Below are positions 17,130 to 26,356 of a DNA stretch of 41,167 nt, one piece after another. Under the pieces are notes generated by a model. The model searched no databases. It was not told where the DNA came from and was given only the letters and a program-made list of their open reading frames with translations. How positions within the stretch are numbered: position 1 is the stretch's first letter; each line of letters starts with the position of its first letter. Source of the stretch: CAYQAJ01 sp964415245 (GTDB lineage: Bacteria; Planctomycetota; Planctomycetia; Pirellulales; Pirellulaceae); NCBI GenBank assembly GCA_964415245.1, contig CAYQAJ010000012.1:1-41167 (forward strand). Reading direction: 5' to 3'. The position numbers were made by a program, and so were the translations under genes.

Positions 17130-17702
17130 TCAGCCGCGGAGCTCCGTGCGCACGAGGGCCTCGTACTTGGGGCCTGACTTTTCCAGAAAGCTGGCCATCA
17201 CCGTCACTTCGTCCACCGCGCCGAGTCCGGCCTCAAAGTCGGCGTGCTTTTCGACCAGGCGGCCCAGCTCCGCGACTTTGGGACCGCTTTCGCGCACGCG
17301 GCCAATGGTCAGGTGCGGCTGAAAGCGGCGCCGCTCGCGGGCGAATCCGAGCGGGGCCAGCGCTGCGTCCACCGCATCGTGCAAAGCCACCAACTCGTCG
17401 ACGCCGCTATCGACGCCGATCCACAGCGTGCGCGGCCGGCGGGCGTCGGGAAATGCGCCCGCGCCGCGGCAGACGATCTCAAACGACGCCAATCCGCTCA
17501 CCGCCTCTTCGACCGCCTGACACACGCCGGGCGAATCGACGTCGGGCACGTCGCCCAGGAACTTGAGCGTCAGGTGCATGTTTTGCGGCGCGACCCAGGT
17601 GACTTTGGCGCCGGCGACGCGGAACCGCTCGATGAGACTGGCGGCTCGCGAGCGGACCGCGGACGACATCTCGACTGCCACGAACGTACGAATGGTCGCC
17701 AT
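17130..17702 (-). CDS. thpR: RNA 2',3'-cyclic phosphodiesterase (2H family)
   Basis: 190 aa, the standard length of the ThpR/LigT family, which opens 2',3'-cyclic phosphates on RNA ends. Both catalytic HxTx motifs are present: HLTL (43-46) and HLTI (130-133). The ATG at 17702 is chosen because the upstream in-frame GTG lies inside the ribosome site (GAGGTG). It precedes recA on the same strand, as ligT-type genes do in several lineages. About 160 bases with the hairpin array and the recA promoter separate them, so recA is probably transcribed mainly from its own promoter. Confidence 0.93.
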   Translation of the reverse strand: MATIRTFVAVEMSSAVRSRAASLIERFRVAGAKVTWVAPQNMHLTLKFLGDVPDVDSPGVCQAVEEAVSGLASFEIVCRGAGAFPDARRPRTLWIGVDSGVDELVALHDAVDAALAPLGFARERRRFQPHLTIGRVRESGPKVAELGRLVEKHADFEAGLGAVDEVTVMASFLEKSGPKYEALVRTELRG

Positions 17703-17758
17703 GCGCGGGGGCACCTCAAACAGGGCGCGAAAACGGATTCTGCCGATTACCGAGTGCC

Positions 17759-17847
17759 CATTTCAAAACCGCCATGGAGAAGGGGGCAGGCACATTTTGC
17801 TCCGCGCAAGTGCGCAAAATGAGCCAGTCCCCGACGGTTTTGAAATG
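17759..17847. repeat. Nested REP-like inverted repeat
   Basis: A perfect 13-bp outer pair (CATTTCAAAACCG at 17759-17771, CGGTTTTGAAATG at 17835-17847) encloses an inner stem in which GGGGGCAGGCACATTTTGC pairs with the complement of GCAAAATGAGCCAGTCCCC, 16 of 19 bases. The whole sits between the PfkB kinase stop and the thpR start. The design (nested palindrome with GGGGxCxGGC core) resembles bacterial interspersed palindromes tied to REP transposases; no transposase is present here. Confidence 0.75.
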
Positions 17848-17854
17848 CGCTCTA

Positions 17855-18757
17855 CTAAAAGCTCAGCATCTTGCGGTACTCTTGCATCCGCCGATCGATG
17901 TCCTGCCGCTCGATTTTCCGCAATCGGTCGAGGCTGAAATCTTCCACGGTGAAGCTGGCGGCGAGGATGCCGTACGCCATCGCGTGTTTGAGCGTGGTGG
18001 GCTCGAAGTTGCCGCTCTGGGCCAGAAAGCCCATCATGCCCCCGGCAAAGCTGTCGCCGGCGCCCGTGGGATCGATGACCTTTTCCGTGGGATACGCCGG
18101 GAGCACGTACGTTTCATGCTCCGAAAAGAACATCGCTCCGTGCTCCCCTTTCTTGATGACGACGAACTTGGGACCCATCTCGCGGACCATGTGCCCGGCC
18201 AGCACCAAGTTTTCCTGCCCCGTGAGCAGCTTCGCCTCGGAGTCATTGAGCACCAAGCCGTTGATCCGCTGAAAGAGCCGCATCAGGTCGTCGCGCTCCT
18301 CGCGAATCCACAGGTCCATGGTATCGGCCACCACCAACCGCGCCCCCTCTGCCTGGTCGAGCACCTGCAATTGCAACTTGGGCGAGCCGTTGGCCAGAAA
18401 CACAAACGGGCAGCGGCGATGTTCGTCGTGCAGCTCGGGCTGAAAAGTGGCGAACACGTTCAGATGAATCTCGAGCGTCTCGCGGTCGTTCATGTTGGGC
18501 AGGTACCGGCCCCGCCAGCGGAACGTCTTGGCGCCGGGGATTACTTCGAGCCCGCTGGTGTCGATGCCTCGCGATTGCAGCAGGTGAGTGTGCGGCGTGG
18601 GCCAGTCGTCGCCCACGGCGCCGACCAGCCGCACCGAAGTGAAATAACTGGCGGCATAGGAGAAAAAAATGGCCGACCCGCCGAGCACGTTCTCGCGCGA
18701 GGCGGTAGGCGTGTGTACGCTATCGAGAGCCACCGAACCGACGACCAACAATGGCAT
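17855..18757 (-). CDS. PfkB-family (ribokinase-like) sugar or nucleoside kinase
   Basis: 300 aa. The C-terminal PfkB signature DPTGAGDSFAGG is at 229-240, with the catalytic base D235; the N-terminal GGSAIFFSYAA (26-36) matches the substrate-binding region. The substrate cannot be read from sequence; family members phosphorylate ribose, adenosine, fructose-type sugars or similar. The ATG at 18757 begins the hydrophobic MPLLVVGSVALD strand typical of the family. It is divergent from the large protease gene, with a shared control region of about 295 bases, and is upstream of thpR on the same strand. Confidence 0.9.
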   Translation of the reverse strand: MPLLVVGSVALDSVHTPTASRENVLGGSAIFFSYAASYFTSVRLVGAVGDDWPTPHTHLLQSRGIDTSGLEVIPGAKTFRWRGRYLPNMNDRETLEIHLNVFATFQPELHDEHRRCPFVFLANGSPKLQLQVLDQAEGARLVVADTMDLWIREERDDLMRLFQRINGLVLNDSEAKLLTGQENLVLAGHMVREMGPKFVVIKKGEHGAMFFSEHETYVLPAYPTEKVIDPTGAGDSFAGGMMGFLAQSGNFEPTTLKHAMAYGILAASFTVEDFSLDRLRKIERQDIDRRMQEYRKMLSF

Positions 18758-18960
18758 GAGCTTTTTCCCGTACTTGGGCGAACTTGGGCGCAGGTCAGCG
18801 CGAGGAATATCAACGCTCGAACCGACGCAGACTGAGACGGGCATTATCGACGAATGTGTCCAAGCTGCAAGGATCGGTACGCTTGCCGCACCAGCGCGAA
18901 CCAACAAGACCTCCGCGCGGGTGCCCGGCCGCGACAGGCGACGATTCCCGCCCTCCATGC

Positions 18961-18966
18961 TATAAT
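18961..18966 (+). promoter_or_regulatory. Likely -10 box of the large protease gene
   Basis: A perfect TATAAT in GC-rich DNA, about 80 bases before the ATG at 19053. The -35 region is weak (GCGACG, 17 bases upstream), so it may need an activator. Confidence 0.5.
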
Positions 18967-19052
18967 CGCGGTTGGACTGGCCGTCGTTCGAACCGCAGCC
19001 ACCTGCCGCCGATACCCGCCCACGGAACTCGCACCGCCCACCGATCGCTGCC

Positions 19053-22000
19053 ATGCTTGTGCGAAGTCCCTACTACTCGCTGGTCCTGCCATGCATCTCG
19101 CTGGTGCTGTTGACGGCGTGCCTTGCCGTGCCCGGCAGCGCGGACGAGCCCCGCTTCGTCGCCGCGTTTGCCGACGGATCGAAGATTGAGGGCAACAACC
19201 TTCACGATTGGCACACCACTGAGAGCATGCCTCGACTCGACGGCCGAGCGCTGTTGGAGCCGGCCAATCCCATGCGGTGGCTAGTCGACCGCGCGCTCAC
19301 GCCCGCTCCCATTCCCGAGGCATACGTCGAGACGACCAGCGGCGACCGCCTTCCGGGCGAGGTGCTCTTTCACGTGGCCGCGGGCACGACGCTCTACGAG
19401 CCGCTGCCGGCGCACTTTGCAGTGCGTCCCGCCGCCGGGGCGCTGCGCGTCGAACAGAGCACGTCCGACGACCCCCGCGTTCGCGTTCTCGCACGCTTTG
19501 TGCGCCGCATCGTTTGGCAGCGGCGCGATGTCGACCGCTACGAGCCGGGCACGCTTTTTTACCGCGACGGACGGAAGGTCGCGTTTCGGGCGGCGCGGTT
19601 CTCCGACGATTCGGTCCAACTGCTATTGGCCGATGGGCAAGCCAGGGCGTCCTTCCGCGAGATCGCCGAGCTGCACTTGCCGCAGCCGGACTTCTGGGGC
19701 GATTACTTCGACGAGCTGTCGGTACTCAGCCCGCAGGGCAACTCGCTGCTGATGCAAGTGGAGACGACCGGCGGCGTGATCGCCACGACGTCGCTGAGCC
19801 GGTTCACCGCGAACGTGCAAGGGAACCCCGCCGACTCTTCTCGCTGGCGGCATGGATTTCAGCCGGCCTGGAGTCTCGATGTGCTGTGGGTCATCGGGGG
19901 CGACGTTTCGGTGCGGCGGGTGTTCTCGGCCCATCAGGTTCCGCTCAGCCGCGTGCCGCCGTCGAGCGTCGAGCAGCAATCGCTCTTGGCCGGCGCCGCC
20001 TGGCCGTGGCAGGCGAATCGCGGCGTGCAGGGAGGCGTACTGCGCGGCGGCAAGGATGAGTGCGGTTGGGGACTCGGCGTTCATGCGCTGTGCCGATTGA
20101 CCTATCCGCTGCCACCAATGGTCGAGTCGTTTCGCAGTCGCGTCGGCCTGGAGCGCAGCGTCGGCACGGGGGGCTGCATCCGCGCTCGCGTGTTGCAGGG
20201 AGAAGCGAAGGAACCGCGCTCGCTGTACCAGTCCGACTTCCTCGTCGGCTCGGAGAATACGGCCGATACCGGCAATCTGGTTCTGGAAGGGGACGGCGGG
20301 CCGCTCGTGCTCGAAATCGACCCGGCGCACGAGGGACGACCCGACGGCGCGGACCCGTTGGACATCCGCGACTCGGCCGGCTGGTTCGACCCGCTGCTCG
20401 TGCTCGAGACCGACGCGCTGCGAGCCGAGCTCGAACGCCGCGTGTGGGGCAATGTCGCCGCGCTCGCCGGGTGGGAGCTGATCGCCGACAACCCCGACGA
20501 TGCCACGTGGACGAGCATCCTCGAACCGTCGCAAAGCGGCGGCGGGACATTTCACATGGGAGTGGCTTCGCGCGCCGCCGGCTTCTCCCTTGTGCGGAGG
20601 ACCGAGATCGGCACCGACGACAATTTCCTGGTGATCGTCGCCACGCGCTATCGCGACGGCGGGAATCGACCCAAGATCGAGATCCGCGTCGACGGCGAGG
20701 CCATCGTGCAGCACGAGGTGCCCCAACGATTCCCGGGACAGGCAGAACCGCCCCCGCTTGTCGTGCCGCTGGCCGACTATCAGGACCCCGGGCGAACCGT
20801 GCGGCTGGAGCTGGTGCAGCTTCCCGCCGACGACGCCATACCCGTGGTGTGGCGATCCGTGCGGCTGACTCCGCAGATGCCCACCCTGTTCCAGGTGTTC
20901 GAAGACGCCGGCGATTTCGCCCCGATCGACCCGGACCAGACCGGCACCGCCGCGGTCACCCAAGACGACCACTACACTGGTCGAGCCAGCGTGAAGGTGA
21001 CCGCCAAAGGGGAGTTCCGCCTGCCCCTGGCCCCGGCGATCGAAGTGCGTGAAAACCCCACGTGGGGCCAGTACCGCTTTGTGCGTTTCGCCTTTCGCAA
21101 GTACGGCGCCGGACGCGTCGCCCTGGAGTTGAATCACGAGCGCTCCGCCGATCGACCCGCCCGGTACGACGCGGGAATTGGCGACCCCGCCCTCGACTCG
21201 GCAGTGCGAGTATGGCTGCAGCCGCTGCCTGCTGAGTGGATCGTGATCACACGCGATCTGTATGCCGAATTCGGCAATATGAACGTGTCGGGGCTGACCG
21301 TCGCTGTGCCCGACGGTGAGTACGCCCTGATCGACCACGTATATCTGGGCCGAACGCAGGGCGATCTCGACGCCATTCCGGCCGCTCCCTCGGCGACGGT
21401 CACCAACGACAAGGCCATGCGCGAGCTGGCCCGACCGGTCATCGAAAAGGCCACGGCCGCGACCGTCGCTCTGCAGTTCAACGATGGCCGGGTCGCCACC
21501 GGCGTGCTCATCAGCGGCGACGGCGACGTGCTGACTGCCGGGCACGACCTGGCCGGCGTCGACGGCGACGTGGTCGTGCGTCTGCCCGACGGCCGCGCCC
21601 TGAAAGGAGAGATCCGGGGCCTCGTTCGCGATGCCGACGTGGGCTTGGTTCGCATCGACGCCGGCGGAGCCCTGCCCTTTCTGGAGTTCAACCCGTCGGA
21701 CGACCTGTCGATCGATGACTTCTACGTGTCGATGGCCCACAGTGACTCCTTCCCCAAGGAAGGCCCTCACCCGCCACAGTCGGAAGTGGTCGCCCTGCGG
21801 CGCGCGTTTCTCACCATGCTGTGGGTCGAGGTGGGAATGACCGGCTGCAGCACCGGCGGACCACTCGTCGACAGGCAGGGCCGGCTGGTCGGAATTCACA
21901 ATCGCAATAGCAAGTACGGCGGGTTTCTCTACTCCCGCATTCGCGACGTGCACGCCCAGCTCAGCCGGCTGCGCGAAGGTCAGCGGTGGGGCTCGTGGTA

Positions 22001-22268
22001 CGCCGGCACCGGGCCCGTGTTGGGCATCGACATCACGCCGACCCGCCGAGGATGTCAGGTGAACGACGTATTGGCCGGCGGTCCCGGCGAGAAGGCAGGC
22101 CTCGTGACCGGCGACGTCATTACGCGCGTCGAGGGCAAGTCGGTGGTCAGCCTGCAAGACATCGACAGCATCATTGCCGATTACGACCCGGGGCGCGAAA
22201 TCGAGCTGCAGCTCTCGCGCGGGGAGGAAACCCTGAAGCTGAAGCTCACGCTCGGACCGCGTTTTCCG
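19053..22268 (+). CDS. Secreted NPCBM + trypsin-like + PDZ protein with Thr at the nucleophile position
   Basis: 1072 aa (stop 22269-22271). The N-terminus (to about residue 32) is a signal peptide; LLTAC also fits a lipobox. An NPCBM carbohydrate-binding-type domain lies at about 320-460 (WGLGVHALCRLTY). Beta-rich regions of unknown type fill 460-790. The trypsin-like domain (about 800-970) has H831 (LTAGHDLA) and D862 (RDADVGLVRI), but the expected GxSGGP reads GCSTGGP, putting T934 where Ser should be. A PDZ domain closes the protein (about 990-1070, GGPGEKAGLVTGDVITRVEG). Either it is a pseudo-protease or a Thr hydrolase; the carbohydrate domain suggests a cell-surface target. Confidence 0.88.
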
Positions 22269-22324
22269 TAACGCCGGCGTACATCTGTCTTGGCGCAACT
22301 CGCGCCGCCGACAATGATCGTGGC

Positions 22325-23404
22325 ATGAGCACCGCAGTACACAGCGCCGCCGCTTGCGGTTTCGCGAGAACCACCGCACGCTTCCCCACCGCGCCCCTCG
22401 CCGCCCCCCTCCGCATCGGCGCGGTGCTCGTCGATCCGCCCGTTTTGCAGGCTCCCATGGCGGGCTTCACCAACTACGCCTTCCGGCAGATCGTGCGCGA
22501 GTACGGCGGCGCGGGGCTCCAGGCCACCGAAATGATCAGCGCTCGCAGCTTCGATTGGCTCGACGGCCATGGGGCCGAGCACCCCGATCGGTTGTGGGGC
22601 GTCCGCGACGAGCCGCGACCGTTGTCGGTGCAGATCTGGGATAACGATCCCGCGACACTGGCCCGCGTCGGAGCGCGGCTCGCCCACGAGTACCGCGTGA
22701 GCGTGGTCGACATTAACTTCGGCTGCCCAGTAAAGGAAGTCACGGCCGACGCCCACAGCGGCTCGTACCTGCTGCGTTACCCCGCGCGAATCGGGGCTAT
22801 CGTCGAGCGGGTGGTTCGGGCATGCGAGCCGACTCCCGTTACCGCCAAGATTCGCCTCGGCTGTACGCGCGATTCGATCAACGCCGTCGAAATCGCCCGC
22901 GTTGTCGAACATTCGGGCGCTGCGGCACTCACGGTGCACGGCCGCACCGCCCAGGATTTCTTCAAAGGGAGTGCCGACTGGGAACGCATCGCCGAGATCA
23001 AGTCGCACCTCGCGCGGATACCGCTGATCGGCAACGGCGATCTTGACTCCGCTGAGAAAGTCGTCGAAGCGCTGCGCCGCTACCGAGTCGATGGCGTAAT
23101 GATCGCTAGGGCCGCACTGGGAAGGCCGTGGCTCTTTGCGCAGGTGCGTGCCGCGCTACGGGGCGAGCCGATTCCGCCCGATCCATCCATGACCGCTCAG
23201 CGCGACTGCCTGTTGCGGCACTACCAGCTCGTGTTGGAGCGCTTCGGCACGCACAAGGGCACGCTGCTGATGCGCAAGTACGCCTGCTGCTACGCACAGG
23301 GTAAGCGGGGGGCACGCCTCTTTCGCTCTCATGCGGCCCGCGCCGCCACGCCGGCCGACCTGTACGAAGCCGTGGAGCGGCACTTCCCGCGCGATGACGC
23401 ATAG
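22325..23404 (+). CDS. dusB: tRNA-dihydrouridine synthase
   Basis: 359 aa. A flavin TIM-barrel enzyme that reduces uridines in tRNA D-loops with NADPH. Visible motifs are the FMN-site PVLQAPMAGFTNYAFRQ (39-55, written in part), TEM near 68, the catalytic C134 in INFGCPVKEV, AKIRLG near 185, TVHGR near 205, IGNGD near 240 and DGVMIARAALGRPWLF near 258. The first ~30 residues are a low-conservation extension; a later start cannot be excluded, and no good ribosome site is seen. The subfamily (DusB versus DusA/C) is inferred. It follows the protease gene by 53 bases on the same strand. Confidence 0.9.
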   Translation: MSTAVHSAAACGFARTTARFPTAPLAAPLRIGAVLVDPPVLQAPMAGFTNYAFRQIVREYGGAGLQATEMISARSFDWLDGHGAEHPDRLWGVRDEPRPLSVQIWDNDPATLARVGARLAHEYRVSVVDINFGCPVKEVTADAHSGSYLLRYPARIGAIVERVVRACEPTPVTAKIRLGCTRDSINAVEIARVVEHSGAAALTVHGRTAQDFFKGSADWERIAEIKSHLARIPLIGNGDLDSAEKVVEALRRYRVDGVMIARAALGRPWLFAQVRAALRGEPIPPDPSMTAQRDCLLRHYQLVLERFGTHKGTLLMRKYACCYAQGKRGARLFRSHAARAATPADLYEAVERHFPRDDA

Positions 23405-23430
23405 CACCATTTCGCGAAGAACTCCCGTGA

Positions 23431-23457
23431 AGCCCGAAGCGTCAGCGAGGGTCCGGG
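23431..23457. repeat. Imperfect palindromic intergenic segment
   Basis: GCCCGAAGCGTCAGCGAGGG followed by TCCGGGC. It lies just past the dusB stop, between convergent genes. The CCCGAAGCG...GCGAGGG core is of a type I recall as recurring in planctomycete intergenic DNA, but that is recollection, not a search. Confidence 0.35.
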
Positions 23458-23471
23458 CGAGTCTCGGGATA

Positions 23472-23672
23472 TCACTCCTTCTCAATCACCACCGCGATCC
23501 AGCCCCCTTCCTGCTCGCCGAATCCGAACAGCGATTTCACCTTCCAACCGTCGCCCAGATACTCCTTCAGGTGCTCCTCGACAAATCCATGCTTGTCGGC
23601 GAAGTGCCCGCGTATGACCTTGCCGCCAAAGTAAGCATGCCGGTCGACGTAGATCGTCAATAGCTTTTCCAT
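23472..23672 (-). CDS. Small hypothetical protein
   Basis: 66 aa. A strand-helix-strand pattern (LLTIYVDRHAYF, HGFVEEHLKEYLGDGW, WIAVVIEK) suggests a compact alpha-beta fold with a central His/Lys-rich helix. No named family. The start at 23672 (MEKLL) is preferred to the upstream TTG because GGGGAGGG is suitably placed, though slightly far. The gene follows the VOC gene by 40 bases on the same strand, so they may be co-transcribed. Function unknown. Confidence 0.7.
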   Translation of the reverse strand: MEKLLTIYVDRHAYFGGKVIRGHFADKHGFVEEHLKEYLGDGWKVKSLFGFGEQEGGWIAVVIEKE

Positions 23673-23711
23673 GGATTGGACGCCCTCCCCGCGACGTAGC
23701 ACATCGCCCGG

Positions 23712-24095
23712 CTACTCCTCGCACGTCGAGTTCTCGAAGCACAGCTCGTAGCCGTCGGGATCGGTGACGAACGTCTGGTTCATGCCGTAGAACGCCACGG
23801 CCGGTTCGGTGGCTGTGACGCCGCGCTCGGTGATCTCGCGGTACACGGCATCGGCGTCGTCGCAGAGAAAGTAGAACACAATCCCCTTGCCCCGCTGCGC
23901 CGCGGGCGGATCTTCGTCGCACTCCTGCTGCAGCATCAGCGCGGCGCCGCCGGAGTGCTCGAGCCAGCACCAGGTAAGCACGCCCTTGGTCTCCGCACGG
24001 TTGGCGGTCTCGAAACCCAGCCCGTCGCAGTAGAATTCGCGCGACCTCGCGATGTCTGAAACAACGAGCAACGGCACCGTGCGTTCGACTTTCAT
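23712..24095 (-). CDS. VOC (glyoxalase/bleomycin-resistance) superfamily protein
   Basis: 127 aa, one full VOC module: the beta-alpha-beta-beta-beta pair starts VPLLVVSDIARSREFYCDGLGFE (8-30, in part) and ends FVTDPDGYELCFENS. Metal positions in VOC enzymes come from the strand ends; an E at YELCFE and an E in the first half are candidates, but the first His is replaced by residues near PLLVV. Substrate unknown; members handle glyoxals, dioxygenase substrates or bind antibiotics. The ATG at 24095 is chosen as the first residue of the conserved first strand; the upstream extension is Arg-rich and lacks a ribosome site. Confidence 0.85.
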   Translation of the reverse strand: MKVERTVPLLVVSDIARSREFYCDGLGFETANRAETKGVLTWCWLEHSGGAALMLQQECDEDPPAAQRGKGIVFYFLCDDADAVYREITERGVTATEPAVAFYGMNQTFVTDPDGYELCFENSTCEE

Positions 24096-24201
24096 CGCCA
24101 CATGCTTACCTCTTTGGGTAGACAAATTCTTCTCCCTCCAAACCGGAGCGTTTTTGTCTCCGGCGGCTCGTGCGTTTCTTTCCATTCGAGCTCGCGATTC
24201 G

Positions 24202-24666
24202 TCAGCTCTCCGGATTGCCACCCTCCTCCCACCCGGTGGCGTCTTCCGAGCCGCCGACTTCGTCGCCGTACGGCCACTCGAAGTGACCTACGTCAACGTA
24301 ACCACGGCAGTGCGGGCAAGTCTGCGTGGTTCCATTCAATGATCCAGCAAAGGCCGAAGTCTTGCCGCAATCTTCGCAGAGCACTTCGATCGTCTGGGGC
24401 TCGTTTGCCTTTCGCGAGGCATCGCGTTCGGCTTTCAGTCGCTCGTACTCGGCCAACAGCTTCGATGCAAGCACGGAATCTCGGCGACTGATCCATACTT
24501 GCGGTTTGAAAATCCCAGGTAGGGCGCCGAAGAATGTGTGACCGAACGCTTCATTGTCCTCGACGACGTACGCTTCGACACCTTCACTCTCCAGAAAGCG
24601 CTGTGCGTGCAACGCGTCCATGTTGCTCTCGGCGATGTAAGCGGAAATCGGATCGTCGAGTGCCAT
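24202..24666 (-). CDS. DUF2007-like protein with C-terminal zinc ribbon
   Basis: 154 aa. The N-terminal part (10-75, YIAESNMDALHAQRFLESEG and QVWISRRD) matches the small DUF2007 "putative signal transducing" fold, in which a beta strand and helix recognise ligands or proteins. The C-terminal half holds a zinc ribbon: C97, C100 and C117, C120 (LCEDC and TCPHC). The acidic tail (EEGGNPES) is disordered. It is followed by the VOC gene with a gap of about 107 bases. The precise role is unknown; a metal-bound adaptor is plausible. Confidence 0.82.
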   Translation of the reverse strand: MALDDPISAYIAESNMDALHAQRFLESEGVEAYVVEDNEAFGHTFFGALPGIFKPQVWISRRDSVLASKLLAEYERLKAERDASRKANEPQTIEVLCEDCGKTSAFAGSLNGTTQTCPHCRGYVDVGHFEWPYGDEVGGSEDATGWEEGGNPES

Positions 24667-24774
24667 GAGATTCGTGATGGTAACTCAATCGTCAGTAGTG
24701 TTGAAAGTAGAGACGGGTGTGCATCGCCTTGATTCGTGACGGCAAGGAACCCGCGAATTCCGAACCGCGCGAAC

Positions 24775-25320
24775 TTACGGCAACGCCCCCGGCCACGGTC
24801 CCGGCGATTTTTCGGGCAAATCTTGTTCGTGCGTAACCACGTCGAACACACGGAAGCCCCGTGCCTCGTACGCCGGCAGCGCACGGGGATGATCGAGCGA
24901 GCACGTATGAACCCAGACGCGGCGCGCTCCCATTTCCCATGCTCGCTCGACGGCCGCGGCGAGTAGCGCCGCGCCCAATCCCTGGCCGATGAATTGTGGG
25001 AGCAGGCCGAAGTACGCGATTTCGACGTTCGCTGCCGCCTGGATCTCCAGCTCGAAGTAGCCCGCCGGCGCGCCGCGGACGTAGGCCACCCACGTTTCGA
25101 GCTCGTTGCGGTCCAGGTAGCTCTGCCACTGGGCGTGGGTCCACGAGAGGCGATCGATCCAGTACCAGTCGCCCCCCACGGCGGAATACAAGAAGCGATT
25201 CAGCGGTGGGCAAGGAAGCTCGACCCGCACCAGGGAAAACTCGACGCTGGCGTTCCGCGCCGGCACGAGTTGTGCGCGATCGGTCATCTCCAGGTGATGC
25301 GTAACGACCTGCCTGAACAT
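24775..25320 (-). CDS. GNAT-family N-acetyltransferase
   Basis: 181 aa. The acetyl-CoA binding motif A is at about 103-124, YFGLLPQFIGQGLGAALL, containing the Q/R-x-x-G-x-G pattern (QFIGQGLG). Motif B follows as RRVWVHTCSLDHPRALPAYEARGF (133-156, in part). The acyl acceptor cannot be told; WYWIDRLSW and ELETWVAYVRG look like the N-terminal substrate pocket. A later start at residue 12 (25287) is possible but has no better ribosome site. It is monocistronic, between the DUF2007 and repeat-protein genes. Confidence 0.88.
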   Translation of the reverse strand: MFRQVVTHHLEMTDRAQLVPARNASVEFSLVRVELPCPPLNRFLYSAVGGDWYWIDRLSWTHAQWQSYLDRNELETWVAYVRGAPAGYFELEIQAAANVEIAYFGLLPQFIGQGLGAALLAAAVERAWEMGARRVWVHTCSLDHPRALPAYEARGFRVFDVVTHEQDLPEKSPGPWPGALP

Positions 25321-25382
25321 GCAACCGCGCCGCCCTCGTGCCCGCTACCGGCAATCGCCCTTTCACGCCACGAACGACACCG

Positions 25383-26309
25383 CTAAGGATTCACGGTGAC
25401 CAGAAACGACCGCTCGGCGCTGGCGTTCCCCGGGTCCTTGGCTTTAATCGTCGCAATGTGCGTGCCAATGTGCGAGGCGTTGGGCGTGATCGAAACGAGA
25501 CACGAATTGGGACCGGTGGATATGGGAGGATCGACCGCATTGCAAGGACGCCGTACCCACTCGAACGACAGCGTATCGTTGTCGGTGTCGTATGCGTAAA
25601 CCGAAAAGGTGAGCGTAAAGCCAACCTTTACGACTTTATCCGTAATGGGCGGCAGGCTGGGGGCCTGATTGGTTACGTTGACCTGAAAGCTCTTCTCGTC
25701 GAATGCATTCCCAGGATCGCTGGCGCGCACCGTTACGGTATGTCCGCCGAGTTGGGTCCAGCCGGGCGTCCAGGTGAATACACCCGTATTCTCGTCGATC
25801 GCCGCGCCGGCCGGCCCGCTGCTCAGGCTGTAGGTAATCGGGTCGTAATCGGGATCGGTCGCCTGAATGTTCACCGTCAACGGCGTTCCCGGATGGGCAG
25901 TTTTTCCGTAAAGCGTGCTAATGCACGGCGGATGATTCGTTACCGAAATGATACACGAGCGCGGCGACGAACTTTCCCCTTCGTCATCGACCGCCTTCAC
26001 GGTGAGAAGAAAGGCAAACAGATCCTCCCAGTCAGGCGTACAAACCACTTGGCCCGGGTTGTTCGTCACCGCGCAAAAGTCGGGGCCGGACACCTTGACA
26101 AAGGACACCGTTCCACCGTCCGGATCATACCCGCTGAGCGGAAAAGTACGCGTCTGCCCGGGGTGCAGCGTCTGGTCGTTCATCGGGGCCATGTAGGGTG
26201 GTTGCATGGGCATCCCGAGTGCCTCAACGCCATTGCCTTTCTTGGCAGCGACGTCTCGCGCCGTCGGTACGCCGGGCTTTCTCACTGCGGTCTTGCTTTT
26301 CTTGGCCAT
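25383..26309 (-). CDS. Three cadherin/Ig-like repeats, no signal peptide
   Basis: 308 aa. After a Lys/Ala-rich N-terminus (1-36, MAKKSKTAVRKPGV...) come three repeats of about 89-94 residues: 37-125, 126-214 and 215-308. Each has a D-P/T-D motif in the middle (YDPDGGT, TDPDYDP, DTDNDT) and a closing strand ending SFxVxVxx, as in putative Ig (He_PIG) and cadherin-like domains. Six Cys suggest disulfides and an extracytoplasmic site, yet no signal peptide, Tat motif or membrane segment is seen. AAAGGGGAG lies 8 bases before the ATG. The kinase-FGE gene ends 47 bases upstream, so the two are very likely an operon. Confidence 0.85.
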   Translation of the reverse strand: MAKKSKTAVRKPGVPTARDVAAKKGNGVEALGMPMQPPYMAPMNDQTLHPGQTRTFPLSGYDPDGGTVSFVKVSGPDFCAVTNNPGQVVCTPDWEDLFAFLLTVKAVDDEGESSSPRSCIISVTNHPPCISTLYGKTAHPGTPLTVNIQATDPDYDPITYSLSSGPAGAAIDENTGVFTWTPGWTQLGGHTVTVRASDPGNAFDEKSFQVNVTNQAPSLPPITDKVVKVGFTLTFSVYAYDTDNDTLSFEWVRRPCNAVDPPISTGPNSCLVSITPNASHIGTHIATIKAKDPGNASAERSFLVTVNP

Positions 26310-26356
26310 GTTGGTTCTCCCCTTTCATCAAAAGTAGCTCATCTCTTGCGCGCCAA

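Noticed and set aside
19623..22379. A 918-codon open frame on the minus strand opposite the large protease gene
   Set aside because: It mirrors the real gene in GC-rich DNA. Translation has no recognisable domain and is biased to His/Gly/Arg. The plus frame has the signal peptide, NPCBM, protease and PDZ motifs.
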